Below, in pieces: positions 13,801 to 22,568 of a DNA stretch of 43,222 nucleotides. A model generated the notes under the pieces. That model ran no database searches. It worked only from the letters and a program-made list of their open reading frames with translations, and was not told the origin of the DNA. The DNA comes from Clostridia bacterium (lineage in GTDB: Bacteria > Bacillota_A > Clostridia > Oscillospirales > CAG-272). Made by a program: the position numbers and the translations under genes. The stretch's first letter is position 1, and every line of letters starts with the position of its first letter. The stretch is from the NCBI GenBank assembly GCA_017462125.1, contig JAFTRQ010000166.1, positions 1 to 43,222 on the forward strand, read 5' to 3'.

Positions 13801-15156
13801 TTACTCAAAAATATCCGTCAGGTCATCGAAGTTCTTGTGTGCGGTTACAACAATGACGTTATCGCCTTGCTTGATACAGGCGTTACCGTCTGGGATAATG
13901 ACCTCGCTCTGTCTGATGATACACGCAATCAGACAGTTTTCCTTGATCTTTAATTCCCTCAGCGGCTTATCGTAGATGCGTTCGTGCTTCTTCGCGAAAA
14001 ACTCCAGTGCCTCAACCTGATTGTTTACCAAACGGTAAAGCGTCAGTACGTTACTGCCCCTTGTGTTGGCAAGCGCACGGATATAGCTGATGATTCGGTC
14101 CGCCACGATGTCTTTGGGAGATACGTTATTATTGATGCCCAGCTCATCGAGCATACCATAGAGGTCGTCGCTCTTGATCTGCGTGATGGTCTTTCTGACC
14201 TTCATTTTATTGGCAAACATCGACACGACCATGTTTTCCTCATCAATGTCGGTGAGAGCAATAAAAGCATCCATCGCCTCGAGCCCTTCCTCAAGAAGCA
14301 GATCGTGCTGCGCGCCGTTGCCGTGAATCACGGTGACACGGGGCAAGCTGTCTGCCAATTCCTCCGCGATTTCCTTGTCGCTTTCGATCAGCTTGATCTT
14401 ATATTTCTTTTTTGACAGCTCATCGGCAAGATAATATCCGATCTTGCTGCCGCCGACGATCATAATATTTTTCAGCGGAGAACGGATCAAATTGATCTCA
14501 GCCAAAAAGTCACGCAAGGATTTTGCATCCGAGGTCAGATGGATCCGGTCTCCCTCGTTGATGGCGAAGTTACCTGTCGGGATAATCACACTCTGCCCTC
14601 TCTGAACAGCGCAGATCAACACCTTTGTAGTCAGCTTCTTGCCCAGAGAGATCAGTGTCTCCCCGATCAAGGCACAGCCCTTTTCAGCAACGATCTCCAC
14701 AAGCAACACTCTGCCGCCCCCAAAGTGCTCAACCTGTGCGATGGACGGAAGGTTAATAAGATTAAATATTTCGGTTGCCGTGTCCTTTTCGGGATTGACG
14801 ATCATAGAGATACCGAGCTCGTCCTTCATTGCCATGATCTGCTTACGGTAATCGGGATTTCGGACACGTGCAATGGTATTCTTCACGCCGATCTTCTTTG
14901 CCACAAGGCAGGCAAACACGTTCAGCTCGTCACTGTTCGTCAGCACGATAGCCAAGTCAGCCCCCTTAACACCCGCTTCTCTTTGAATATCAAGACAAGC
15001 ACCGTTACCGACAACGCCCGATACGTCATATTTTTCGATAAGACTTTCGATCTTATCCTTGTCCTCGTCGATGATCGTGACGGTATGACCTTCGCCCGAC
15101 AGACTTTTCAGTATGGTCTTGCCAATGGTACCAAGACCGATGATTACGATTTTCAT
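13801..15156 (-). CDS. trkA: Trk system potassium uptake protein TrkA
   Basis: The cytosolic gating subunit that binds NAD(H) and/or ATP and controls TrkH. The 451-residue protein is a tandem of two RCK units. The first nucleotide-binding motif is IIGLGTIGKTI at 4-14 with the acidic EDKDKIE stretch, and the second IMIVGGSKIGYYLAD lies near 225-239. Each is followed by a TrkA-C domain, the last ending VIVVTAHKNFDDLTDIF. AGGAG precedes the ATG. It lies 30 nt downstream of citrate synthase on the same strand, with no terminator between, so the three genes probably share a transcript. Confidence 0.93.
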   Translation of the reverse strand: MKIVIIGLGTIGKTILKSLSGEGHTVTIIDEDKDKIESLIEKYDVSGVVGNGACLDIQREAGVKGADLAIVLTNSDELNVFACLVAKKIGVKNTIARVRNPDYRKQIMAMKDELGISMIVNPEKDTATEIFNLINLPSIAQVEHFGGGRVLLVEIVAEKGCALIGETLISLGKKLTTKVLICAVQRGQSVIIPTGNFAINEGDRIHLTSDAKSLRDFLAEINLIRSPLKNIMIVGGSKIGYYLADELSKKKYKIKLIESDKEIAEELADSLPRVTVIHGNGAQHDLLLEEGLEAMDAFIALTDIDEENMVVSMFANKMKVRKTITQIKSDDLYGMLDELGINNNVSPKDIVADRIISYIRALANTRGSNVLTLYRLVNNQVEALEFFAKKHERIYDKPLRELKIKENCLIACIIRQSEVIIPDGNACIKQGDNVIVVTAHKNFDDLTDIFE

Positions 15157-15186
15157 AGTTGCAAACTCCTATCATAGCATACAATG

Positions 15187-16542
15187 TTATCGCACGTTCA
15201 AATGAACATATTCGCTTTCTTGCTTCACGCTTGTATACGCGGGACGAATGATCTTGCCCGCATTCTGTATTTCTTCCATACGGTGAGCACTCCATCCCGC
15301 GATTCTCGCAACAGCGAAGATAGGAGTGAAAAGCTCGTAAGGAAGCCCCAGCATCTTATATACCATACCCGAATAAAAGTCTACGTTGGCACTGACACCC
15401 TTATACATCTTGCGCTTTTCCGCAATCATTTCAGGCGCGAGCCGCTCCACGGCTTCGTAGAGCTCGAATTCCTCTTGCATTCCCTTTTCTTCGGAAAGCT
15501 TTTTGGCATAGGTACGGAGAATATCCGCTCTCGGATCGGAAAGCGAATATACGGCGTGTCCCATACCGTATATAAGTCCTGCCTTGTCAAAGGCTTGCTT
15601 ATCAAGAAGCTTTGCAAGGTGATCTCTGACGGCACCTTTGTCTCTCGTGTCAATAGTCGCTTTCATATCGTCGAACATCTGCACAACCTTAATGTTCGCA
15701 CCGCCGTGGCGCGGTCCTTTGAGTGAGCCGAGTGCCGCCGAGATAGCAGAATAGGTATCCGTTCCCGACGACGTTACAACGTGGGTTGTAAAGGTGGAGT
15801 TATTACCGCCGCCGTGCTCCGCGTGAAGAACAAGGGCAAGGTCAAGCAGTTTTGCCTCGAGAGGAGTATATTTTCCGTCCTCTCGAAGAATGTATAAAAG
15901 GTTTTCAGCCGTGTTCAGTTCCTTTTTAGGATAGTGAATAAATAGGCTGTTATTTTTGTGATAATGTTGGAAGGATTGATAACCGTAAACCGCAAGTAGC
16001 GGAAATTCAGCTATGAGCTGCAAGCATTGACGCAGAATGTTTGCGGTGGATATATCATCGGGATTTTCGTCGTAAGCATAGAGTGCCAGCACGCTTCTCG
16101 ACAGTATATTCATCATATCCTTACCGGGTGCCTTGAGGATCATATCACGAACAAAAGAAGGCGGCAAGGAACGGTATGCGGAAAGCTGCTCGCAGAACCG
16201 CGCAAGCTCTTCTTTATTCGGCAACTTGGAAAACAGAAGCAAATAGACCGTTTCCTCAAAGCCGGGGCGGTCATCGTCAAGAAAGCCCTTGACAATATTT
16301 CTCACGTTGATTCCGCGGTAATATAACTGGCCCTCACAGGGAATCTCATTCCCTTCCCCATCCTTATCCTTTGCCTTGATACGGGAAATCTCGGTCAATC
16401 CCGCGACAACACCGTTTCCGTTGATGTCACGCAGTCCGCGCTTTACATCGTGCTGTGCATACATTTCGGGAGCGATATGGTTGCTTGTGTCAGACTGAGC
16501 CGCAAGCTCTCTTATGTAGGGTGTAATTTCGGAATAGTTCAT
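15187..16542 (-). CDS. Citrate synthase (citrate/2-methylcitrate synthase family)
   Basis: Condenses acetyl-CoA with oxaloacetate to citrate, the entry to the oxidative TCA branch used for glutamate synthesis in fermenters. The 451-residue protein has the family landmarks: LHAEHGGGNNSTF (H243), GPRHGGANIKV (H279) and YGMGHAVYSLSDPRAD (H329, D336). An N-terminal extension with a charged loop (KAKDKDGEGNE, about 57-65) is seen in many clostridial members. AAAGGAGG precedes the ATG at 6 nt. It heads a likely operon with trkA and trkH, after a leader of about 225 nt. A 2-methylcitrate role cannot be excluded, but no prp genes are nearby. Confidence 0.92.
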   Translation of the reverse strand: MNYSEITPYIRELAAQSDTSNHIAPEMYAQHDVKRGLRDINGNGVVAGLTEISRIKAKDKDGEGNEIPCEGQLYYRGINVRNIVKGFLDDDRPGFEETVYLLLFSKLPNKEELARFCEQLSAYRSLPPSFVRDMILKAPGKDMMNILSRSVLALYAYDENPDDISTANILRQCLQLIAEFPLLAVYGYQSFQHYHKNNSLFIHYPKKELNTAENLLYILREDGKYTPLEAKLLDLALVLHAEHGGGNNSTFTTHVVTSSGTDTYSAISAALGSLKGPRHGGANIKVVQMFDDMKATIDTRDKGAVRDHLAKLLDKQAFDKAGLIYGMGHAVYSLSDPRADILRTYAKKLSEEKGMQEEFELYEAVERLAPEMIAEKRKMYKGVSANVDFYSGMVYKMLGLPYELFTPIFAVARIAGWSAHRMEEIQNAGKIIRPAYTSVKQESEYVHLNVR

Positions 16543-16767
16543 TTTCTACCTCCTTTACGGTAACGCGTCACGACCCGGTATTTTTTCAAGCGGTGGCGTT
16601 GTTCACGGACCGCGAACGGTTGCAGAAGCGGTCGCTCACAGTAAAATCATGGCTGAAACGATGCATAAATACATGCAATCGTTAAAATCGTAACGGTTCC
16701 CTTTTATCTTTCTCCATCGAGCTCCATCGAGACATGCCAAAATCATAATGTGCGGTAAAGCACGATT
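16543..16767 (-). promoter_or_regulatory. Long structured leader of citrate synthase
   Basis: If transcription starts about 7 nt after the TATAAT at 16779-16774, the citrate synthase mRNA has a leader of about 225 nt. It contains a 10-bp tandem duplication, CTCGATGGAG twice (16730-16711). A stem AACGATTGCAT/ATGCATCGTT with one bulge lies at 16684-16658. ACCGC and GCGGT arms lie around 16632-16609. A minimal frame GTG-CTT-TAC-CGC-ACA-TTA-TGA follows GGAGGAAATC near its 5' end. I recognise no riboswitch class. Confidence 0.35.
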
Positions 16768-16773
16768 TCCTCC

Positions 16774-16779
16774 ATTATA
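16774..16779 (-). promoter_or_regulatory. -10 box upstream of citrate synthase
   Basis: TATAAT in the context ATGTTATAATGGAGG on the minus strand. No convincing -35 stands at 16-18 bp. The flanking 16780-16850 is very A+T-rich (ATGATAAATATGATAAA-like), which could act as an UP-type or regulator-bound region. Confidence 0.45.
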
Positions 16780-16929
16780 ACATATTTTTATGAGAAAATC
16801 CACCGAAAATACAAAAATATGATAAATATGATAAAATGCCGTTTACTTAAGCGGTTCTATTGGATCCGAATCTCGCTTGTTACATTGTTATGCTGTATTA
16901 TACCATAAATACTGCAAAAAAACAATTGC

Positions 16930-16964
16930 AAAAGGTGGCAAAGACTCGCTCTTTACCACCTTTT
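16930..16964 (-). terminator. Terminator of the DUF5131 gene
   Basis: A 15-bp stem, AAAAGGTGGTAAAGA/TCTTTGCCACCTTTT with one mismatch and a 5-nt loop, followed on the minus strand by GCAATTGTTTTTTTGC. It lies 8 nt after the stop codon of the DUF5131 gene and separates it from the citrate synthase operon. Confidence 0.75.
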
Positions 16965-16972
16965 CTCGTCAT

Positions 16973-17716
16973 TTATCCGTATATTTGTTCCAGCTCGTGC
17001 TGAATTTCCTCAGCGCGTGCAATCTGATCGTTCAGATTCCATTTTCCGATGTTCACACCGTCACGCATAAACATCGAGCCACACTGATGGAAGTAGAACA
17101 CAATATTGCGCTCCTTGGCTTCAAGAAACAGATCTCTCACCCATTCCCACATAATGGGTCTGACCTCGTTCTTAGGTGACATCTCACCGCCGACATTGAC
17201 ACATTTAATAAGTCCCGTGTCGAGATATTTACCGAGTGATATAGGCGCAATCAGCGGTGAGCAGAACACCTCTCTGTGTTTGACGGGAGCTGCAAGGAAG
17301 GCTTCAAGTCGCTTGTCTGCCATTTCTTGATTCTCAATAGAAATACTGATATGTACATACTCCCAGCCCTCGCCCCAATCGGCAGGCACGCAATCCTTGA
17401 TTCGTTCGGGACGCTTTGTGGTTGTTACGAAGATGCAGTCCTTTCTGCGACGGATGAAATCCCAGCATCCGCCACGCCATTCATCCGCTTCTTCAATAAA
17501 GAAGTCTGAGGAAAAGCAGAGTTTGACCAGCGAGCCGGGAGGACAGTCCTTGTCCTTCAGCTCATAGGTAGTCTTTCCTTTTGCGATAATAGTGGTGTCA
17601 CGTCCGTATCTTCTGTCCATCTTGTAAACGAAGCAATTTTTGCATCCGGGACTTACCTTTTTACAACCGTGCCAAGGATTCCACGGTATTGCCTTGTTAA
17701 TTTCATTGTTTTGCAT
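16973..17716 (-). CDS. DUF5131 (phage Gp37/Gp68-like) protein
   Basis: A 247-residue protein of the DUF5131 family, first noticed in phages and often described as radical-SAM-like. The N-terminal WNPWHGCKKVSPGCKNC segment has H16, C18, C25 and C28, a C-x6-C-x2-C pattern that fits a metal or Fe-S site. Later landmarks are CFSSDFFIEEADEWR, TTTKRPERI, SIENQEMADKR, VNVGGEMSPKNEVRP and FYFHQCGSMF, all typical of the family. The biochemical role is not established. It is the last gene of a MarR-methyltransferase-DUF5131 unit, 27 nt after the methyltransferase stop, with an AGAGG site. No phage structural genes are nearby. Confidence 0.8.
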   Translation of the reverse strand: MQNNEINKAIPWNPWHGCKKVSPGCKNCFVYKMDRRYGRDTTIIAKGKTTYELKDKDCPPGSLVKLCFSSDFFIEEADEWRGGCWDFIRRRKDCIFVTTTKRPERIKDCVPADWGEGWEYVHISISIENQEMADKRLEAFLAAPVKHREVFCSPLIAPISLGKYLDTGLIKCVNVGGEMSPKNEVRPIMWEWVRDLFLEAKERNIVFYFHQCGSMFMRDGVNIGKWNLNDQIARAEEIQHELEQIYG

Positions 17717-17743
17717 GGTTATACCTCTTTCGTTTTCAATTAT

Positions 17744-18540
17744 TCAATTACTTTTTACTTTTAATTCTGCCAATGCCGCATAATGCAACACTTCAAATTT
17801 TTCGGGTGCAATCTCCGAGAGCAAGTCTTTATGCTCCCGATCCCATTGATCAAGCTTGTCCTGGGAAAGCGATGCCCCTACACCGCGGCAGGCACGCAAC
17901 CGCCCATGCCACGTATCCCGTGTAAATGGCACAGAAAGGTCATATTCCTCGTGTCCGACCACATCAAAATAGTCATACATCACATCAGGAATTGGAATGG
18001 ATTTCTTGGTCTCACCCGCCCCCGACCAATTGAGGCTATATTTTAGCACCAAGCTCTCGCTTGCTCCCGCAATCTTATCTTCAAAAGGCAGCCACGCCAT
18101 ATAAAGTATAAGCAAGCGTCCGTTCGGCTTCAACATTTTTGCCAATTTCGGAGCCACTTTTCATGGTCAAAATACCAAAAGCATTGACAAGCGGTGATCA
18201 CGTCAAAGGAATGGTCGGGAAAATCAATATTCTCTGTGGCAATCGGATAAAAGTCGATATCCATCTCAAACTCGCTTGCCAAACGCTTTGCCTCAACGAT
18301 CTGATTTTCAGAGATATCCGTACCCGTCCATTTTGCGCCATAGCGGTACATATTTCTTGGCAACACACCCGTTCCCGTACCGAGATCCAATACGGATTGT
18401 CCGTTGACGCATAGGCTTTTTTCTATGATTTTTTGATAAAATACTTCTGGATAGATATCGCGGTATTTGGCATAATCCGAAGATGTTTTGCCAAAGTCAA
18501 ATGCTTTACCCGCATCTATTTTCTTGTTTTGAATCCCCAT
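17744..18540 (-). pseudogene. SAM-dependent class I methyltransferase, frameshifted
   Basis: Two overlapping frames together make one class I methyltransferase of about 265 residues. The first (from ATG 18540, MGIQNKKIDAGKAFDFGKTS) contains motif I VLDLGTGTGVL, the acidic TGTDISENQ and the motif-IV-like VITACQCFWYF, then runs off after DHEKW into LRNWQKC and a stop near 18130. The second picks up APKLAKMLKPNGRLLILYM. One missing G in GTGGCTCC at about 18154 (GTGGGCTCC would restore DHEKWAPKLAKML) explains the break. It is either a true single-base deletion or an assembly error. AAGGA stands 7 nt before the ATG. It lies between the MarR regulator and the DUF5131 gene. The substrate is unknown. 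Confidence 0.8.
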
Positions 18541-18562
18541 TTTAATTTCCTTCAAGCGGTAG

Positions 18563-18985
18563 TTACCGCGTTATTTCCTTGAGTGCAACTTGTGTTTTTT
18601 CAAGCAAACGGACAAGCGCATCAAATTCTGCTTCTCCGAGCTTTGCTTCAATCGTTTTTAAGTATTCGGTCTGCCTTACTTGGGCTTCATCGGCAAGAGC
18701 TTTTCCTTTTTCGGTAGGGCGGACGAAAAAGCTTCGTTTATCCACACCCGAGGCTTCCTTGCAAATGTATCCTTTTTTAAGGAGTGCCTGAATGTGTGCC
18801 GCAATCATAGGCTTCGATACACCGATCATTTCGGCAAGCATTAAGGGCGTGAAATCTCCGTCACGCCGGGTGATAATATTGAGCACCCCCATCTCGCTCG
18901 GTCTGATCGGCAGACCCTTTTTCAATGCCGTATAATCTCTTGAAAACTTAGAAAATACGATATTGGCGTTCATATATTTATCCAC
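18563..18985 (-). CDS. MarR family transcriptional regulator
   Basis: A winged-helix regulator of 140 residues. After a short helical N-terminus (KFSRDYTALKKGLPIRPSEM) comes the helix-turn-helix MLAEMIGVSKPMIAAHIQALLKKGYI and the wing DKRSFFVRPTEKGKAL, then a C-terminal dimerisation helix pair. I chose the GTG at 18985 because AAGGAG lies 7 nt ahead of it; an ATG four codons on is possible, and the longer frame from 19036 has no site. It has a consensus promoter with overlapping palindromes (19057-19102), so it probably represses itself and the methyltransferase-DUF5131 genes behind it. Confidence 0.88.
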   Translation of the reverse strand: MDKYMNANIVFSKFSRDYTALKKGLPIRPSEMGVLNIITRRDGDFTPLMLAEMIGVSKPMIAAHIQALLKKGYICKEASGVDKRSFFVRPTEKGKALADEAQVRQTEYLKTIEAKLGEAEFDALVRLLEKTQVALKEITR

Positions 18986-19056
18986 GTCGTTTCTCCTTAC
19001 AGCTTGACAGTTTCGGTTCACTGATTGGTAAACCACTTAGCTTCCGCTTCCAAACA

Positions 19057-19102
19057 GTTCATCCGCATGAACTATTATAGTTCATTTACACGAACATGTC
19101 AA
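19057..19102 (-). promoter_or_regulatory. Consensus promoter with four GTTC/GAAC half-sites
   Basis: On the minus strand TTGACA (19102-19097), a 17-bp spacer and TATAAT (19079-19074) form a perfect sigma-A promoter. The -10 is embedded in the 17-bp palindrome TGAACTATAATAGTTCA (19084-19068). Further GTTC/GAAC half-sites flank it: in plus coordinates they begin at 19057, 19069, 19080 and 19092, spaced 12, 11 and 12 bp. This is the expected layout for repression by the MarR protein encoded next to it. The rest of 18986-19428 holds the CIRCE and leader of hsp20 and nothing else I can name. Confidence 0.75.
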
Positions 19103-19241
19103 GAGGCTTGGCGCATCATTCACAAAAAAGCACCCTTTTTTTCTTTCACAGGGAACTTGTTGAAATTAGCACACACCGACGATATCTGCCAATAATCCTA
19201 CTGTTTTCTCCGAATTTAGCTTATTTTTCATTGATAAAATT

Positions 19242-19268
19242 TTAGCACTCGACATCAAAGAGTGCCAA
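19242..19268 (+). promoter_or_regulatory. CIRCE element (HrcA operator)
   Basis: TTAGCACTC (19242-19250), nine bases, then GAGTGCCAA (19260-19268). The consensus is TTAGCACTC-N9-GAGTGCTAA, so only one base differs. It lies 160 nt upstream of hsp20 on the plus strand, and implies heat-shock control by HrcA of hsp20 and probably clpB. No hrcA gene is in the window. The exact promoter hexamers are unclear: TTGATA at 19231 and TTTACA at 19271 are candidates on either side. Confidence 0.85.
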
Positions 19269-19428
19269 AGTTTACACTTAGTACATAAAAAGAAAATGAT
19301 TATTTCACAATTTTGGTGTATTCTTATGTCGTAAAAAGAGATGCGGAATCCAAGGGTTCGGATCTCCGTATAAATTCCACTCTTTTCACAAACAATATGA
19401 AAAACAAATCGATAAGGAGGATTCTGTT

Positions 19429-19863
19429 ATGTTTGAACTTACACCCTTTGCCCGCGGTAATCACCTATTTGCCGCATACGACCCTTTCAAAGAAATGGAG
19501 GAATTTGAAAAGCACTTTTTCGGACGGCAGCTTCCTGCCTTCAAAACCGATATCCGCGAAACCGAGCACGCATATATTTTGGAGTCTGATCTGCCCGGAT
19601 TTCGAAAAGAGGATATCCGCGCCGAAGTCAGAAACGGTACCCTTACCATTCACGCGGAGCATAGATCCGAGCATGATGAAAAAAATGAGAAAAACAATTA
19701 TATCAGACGGGAGCGTTCCTACGGCTCCTTTACACGAAGCTTCGATCTTGACGGTATCAAGAGCGACGAAATTACCGCCTCCTACAAGGACGGAGTACTT
19801 TCGCTGACCTTACCCAAGGCAGAGGCAAAACTCGAAGAAGGCAGACAGCTTGATATTCAGTAA
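19429..19863 (+). CDS. Hsp20 family small heat-shock protein
   Basis: An ATP-independent holding chaperone of 144 residues. The N-terminal arm contains [14 protein letters not shown] residues ([16 protein letters not shown]), followed by an alpha-crystallin domain from about residue 38 ([37 protein letters not shown]). The loop has the arginine-rich [13 protein letters not shown], and the C-terminal strand [13 protein letters not shown] is followed by a short tail. AAGGAGG stands 8 nt before the ATG. It sits under the CIRCE element and 68 nt ahead of clpB on the same strand, so holding and disaggregation are encoded side by side. Confidence 0.93.
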   Translation: MFELTPFARGNHLFAAYDPFKEMEEFEKHFFGRQLPAFKTDIRETEHAYILESDLPGFRKEDIRAEVRNGTLTIHAEHRSEHDEKNEKNNYIRRERSYGSFTRSFDLDGIKSDEITASYKDGVLSLTLPKAEAKLEEGRQLDIQ

Positions 19864-19868
19864 ATATT

Positions 19869-19899
19869 CGGGGAACCCTTCTTCGTAAAGGGCTCCCCG
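19869..19899 (+). terminator. Hairpin between hsp20 and clpB
   Basis: CGGGGAACCCTT and AAAGGGCTCCCCG form a stem with one internal mismatch and a 6-nt loop, followed by CTCTATTTTAC. The tail is only moderately T-rich, so it may be a partial terminator that leaves clpB read-through at a lower level, or an mRNA stabiliser. Confidence 0.5.
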
Positions 19900-19931
19900 C
19901 TCTATTTTACAAACGGACGAGGTACTTATTT

Positions 19932-22529
19932 ATGAACATGAATCAATTTACGCAAAAAAGTATAGAAGCACTCAGGGATATGCAATCCCTCGCTCTTCAA
20001 AACGGTAACCAACAGGTCGAACAAATACATTTACTCTCTGCTCTCGTATCGAAAGAGGACGGACTGATTCCGAATCTGATCACGCAGGCGGGTGCGGCAG
20101 TCGGGAACGTAAGGACTCTTACCGATGAGGCGATCCATTCTCTGCCCAAGGTATCGGGAATGCAGGCAGACAAGCTGTATATTTCCCGTGAGCTTGACCA
20201 CGTATTTACCGAAGCTGAGGCACAGGCAAAGAAGATGAAGGATGAGTTCGTTTCCGTAGAACACCTGATGCTCGCACTCTTTGCCAAAGCTGATATGAAG
20301 GTTAATGATATTTTCAGAAAATCAGGGTTGACAAAGGATGCGTTTTTAGCTGCCCTCAAAAATATTCGAGGCAACAGAACGGTAACGAGCGACAATCCCG
20401 AAGAGACCTACGACGTACTAAACAAATACGGTCAGGATCTTGTGGCAAAGGCGAAGGAGCAAAAGCTCGATCCCGTCATCGGCAGAGACGAGGAAATACG
20501 AAACGTCATCCGCATCCTGTCGAGAAAGACGAAAAACAATCCCTGTCTCATCGGTGAGCCCGGCGTAGGTAAGACCGCTATCGCGGAAGGACTTGCCATC
20601 CGTATTGCCAAGGGCGACGTACCCGATAACTTAAAGGAGCGCATCATCTTCTCCCTGGATATGGGCGCGCTGATCGCAGGCGCAAAATTCCGAGGTGAGT
20701 TCGAGGAACGCCTTAAGGCTGTTTTGGAAGAGGTCAAAAACAGCGAAGGCAAGATCATTCTGTTTATTGACGAGCTTCACACCATTGTAGGCGCGGGCAA
20801 GACCGAGGGAGCCATGGATGCGGGCAACCTGCTGAAGCCCATGTTGGCTCGTGGTGAGTTGCACTGTATTGGTGCTACTACACTCAACGAATACCGCCAA
20901 TATATCGAAAAGGATGCTGCTCTGGAGCGTCGTTTCCAGCCTGTTATGATTCCAGAGCCCACGGTGGAGGATACGATCTCCATTTTGCGAGGCTTGAAGG
21001 AACGGTATGAGGTATTCCATGGCGTGAAGATCCACGATGGCGCGCTGATTGCCGCCGCTACTCTTTCTGACCGTTACATTTCTGACCGTTTTCTTCCCGA
21101 CAAAGCCATCGACCTTGTGGACGAGGCGTGCGCGCTGATCAAGACTGAAATGAACTCCATGCCATCCGAAATGGACGAGGTCGCCCGTAAGATCATGCAA
21201 CACGAGATCGAAGAGGCGGCACTGAAAAAAGAGGATGACAGGCTCTCCAAGGAGCACCTAAAGGAAATACAGGCAGAGCTTGCTGATATGCGTGCCGCCT
21301 TCAACGAAATGAAATCCAAATGGGATATTGAAAAGCAATCCATTGAAAAGCTACAAAAGCTTCGGGAGGAAATCGAGCAAACAAATGCTGAAATTGAGCG
21401 GGCGCAGAACGACTACGACCTTGCCAAAGCCGCCGAGCTGAAATTCGGCAAGCTTCCCGAACTGAAAAAACAGCTTGAAGAGGAGGAACGCCGAGCAGAA
21501 GCGTCGAGCAACAGCAATTCTTTGCTCCGCGACAAGGTTTCCGAGGAGGAGATCTGCCGGATTGTTGCAAGATGGACGGGGATTCCCGTTGCCAAGATCA
21601 TGGAGAGCGAGCGTGAAAAGCTTCTCGGTCTGGAGGATATTCTGCATCAGCGTGTGATTGGTCAGGATGAAGCCGTCACCAAGGTAAGCGAAGCCATCCT
21701 TCGTTCCCGCGCGGGTATTAAAGATCCGAGACGTCCCATTGGCTCTTTTCTCTTCCTCGGTCCTACGGGTGTCGGTAAGACCGAGCTTGCCAAGGCTCTT
21801 GCCGAGGCTCTGTTTGATGACGAGAAAAGTATGATCCGTATCGACATGAGCGAGTATATGGAGAAATATTCTGTCTCCAGGCTGATCGGAGCACCTCCTG
21901 GATACGTAGGCTATGACGAGGGCGGACAGCTGACCGAGGCGGTACGCAGGAAGCCTTATGCCGTGATCCTCTTTGACGAGGTAGAAAAGGCTCACCCCGA
22001 CGTATTTAACGTACTCTTGCAGGTACTGGACGACGGACGGATCACTGACAGCCAGGGCAGAACGGTAGATTTCAAGAATACGGTCATCATTCTGACCTCC
22101 AACCTCGGTTCTAATCTTATTTTGGAGGGCATCACGCAAAACGGTGAGATCAGCGAAGAGGCAAGGCAAAGCGTCTCCGAGCTGCTCAAACGCAGTTTCC
22201 GTCCCGAGTTTCTCAACCGTCTCGATGAGATCGTATTCTACAAGCCCTTGACAAGGGAAAACATTGACGGCATCGTCGACCTGCTGATCGCGGATCTTGA
22301 CCGTCGCTTGAAGGATAAGCAGCTTCATATCAAGGTCACCCCGGCGGCAAAACGCTTCATTATGGATTCGGCATACGATCCCGTGTACGGAGCGAGACCC
22401 CTCAAGCGGTTTATTCAATCTCGCATTGAAACACTCCTTGCCAAGGAGATCATCGGCGGAGATATTGAACCGGACAGCGTACTGACGGTAGATTGTGACA
22501 CTTCCATGCTTTTTATATCTCGGGCATAA
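19932..22529 (+). CDS. clpB: ATP-dependent disaggregase ClpB
   Basis: A hexameric AAA+ unfoldase that works with DnaK to recover aggregated proteins. The 865-residue protein has the full ClpB layout: N-domain (about 1-150), AAA1 with Walker [16 protein letters not shown] near 206 and Walker [11 protein letters not shown] near 277, the coiled-coil middle domain about 410-530 (rich in Glu/Lys heptads, no tryptophan-less gap), and AAA2 with [19 protein letters not shown] near 611 and [12 protein letters not shown]. The middle domain separates it from ClpA and ClpC. GAGG precedes the start by about 10 nt. The two-codon-later ATG (19938) is an alternative start. It follows hsp20 under the same likely HrcA control. 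Confidence 0.96.
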   Translation: MNMNQFTQKSIEALRDMQSLALQNGNQQVEQIHLLSALVSKEDGLIPNLITQAGAAVGNVRTLTDEAIHSLPKVSGMQADKLYISRELDHVFTEAEAQAKKMKDEFVSVEHLMLALFAKADMKVNDIFRKSGLTKDAFLAALKNIRGNRTVTSDNPEETYDVLNKYGQDLVAKAKEQKLDPVIGRDEEIRNVIRILSRKTKNNPCLIGEPGVGKTAIAEGLAIRIAKGDVPDNLKERIIFSLDMGALIAGAKFRGEFEERLKAVLEEVKNSEGKIILFIDELHTIVGAGKTEGAMDAGNLLKPMLARGELHCIGATTLNEYRQYIEKDAALERRFQPVMIPEPTVEDTISILRGLKERYEVFHGVKIHDGALIAAATLSDRYISDRFLPDKAIDLVDEACALIKTEMNSMPSEMDEVARKIMQHEIEEAALKKEDDRLSKEHLKEIQAELADMRAAFNEMKSKWDIEKQSIEKLQKLREEIEQTNAEIERAQNDYDLAKAAELKFGKLPELKKQLEEEERRAEASSNSNSLLRDKVSEEEICRIVARWTGIPVAKIMESEREKLLGLEDILHQRVIGQDEAVTKVSEAILRSRAGIKDPRRPIGSFLFLGPTGVGKTELAKALAEALFDDEKSMIRIDMSEYMEKYSVSRLIGAPPGYVGYDEGGQLTEAVRRKPYAVILFDEVEKAHPDVFNVLLQVLDDGRITDSQGRTVDFKNTVIILTSNLGSNLILEGITQNGEISEEARQSVSELLKRSFRPEFLNRLDEIVFYKPLTRENIDGIVDLLIADLDRRLKDKQLHIKVTPAAKRFIMDSAYDPVYGARPLKRFIQSRIETLLAKEIIGGDIEPDSVLTVDCDTSMLFISRA

Positions 22530-22535
22530 TGAAAG

Positions 22536-22568
22536 AGGCTGTCTCAAATCTCTGATTTGAGACAGCCT
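22536..22568. terminator. Convergent hairpin after clpB and the Crp/Fnr gene
   Basis: A perfect 15-bp stem, AGGCTGTCTCAAATC/GATTTGAGACAGCCT, with a 3-nt loop. It lies 6 nt after the clpB stop and overlaps the last codons of the convergent Crp/Fnr-type gene. On the minus strand it is followed by CTTTCATT. It probably ends both transcripts. Confidence 0.65.

Noticed and set aside
16543..16767. A known riboswitch ahead of citrate synthase
   Set aside because: I could match no conserved core of any class I know; left as an unclassified leader.
19338..19380. A stretch resembling the 3' end of a tRNA (GGGTTCGGATCTCCG followed by an acceptor-like end)
   Set aside because: The T-arm does not pair properly, and no anticodon arm, D-arm or matching 5' acceptor strand is present; it is more simply part of the hsp20 leader.
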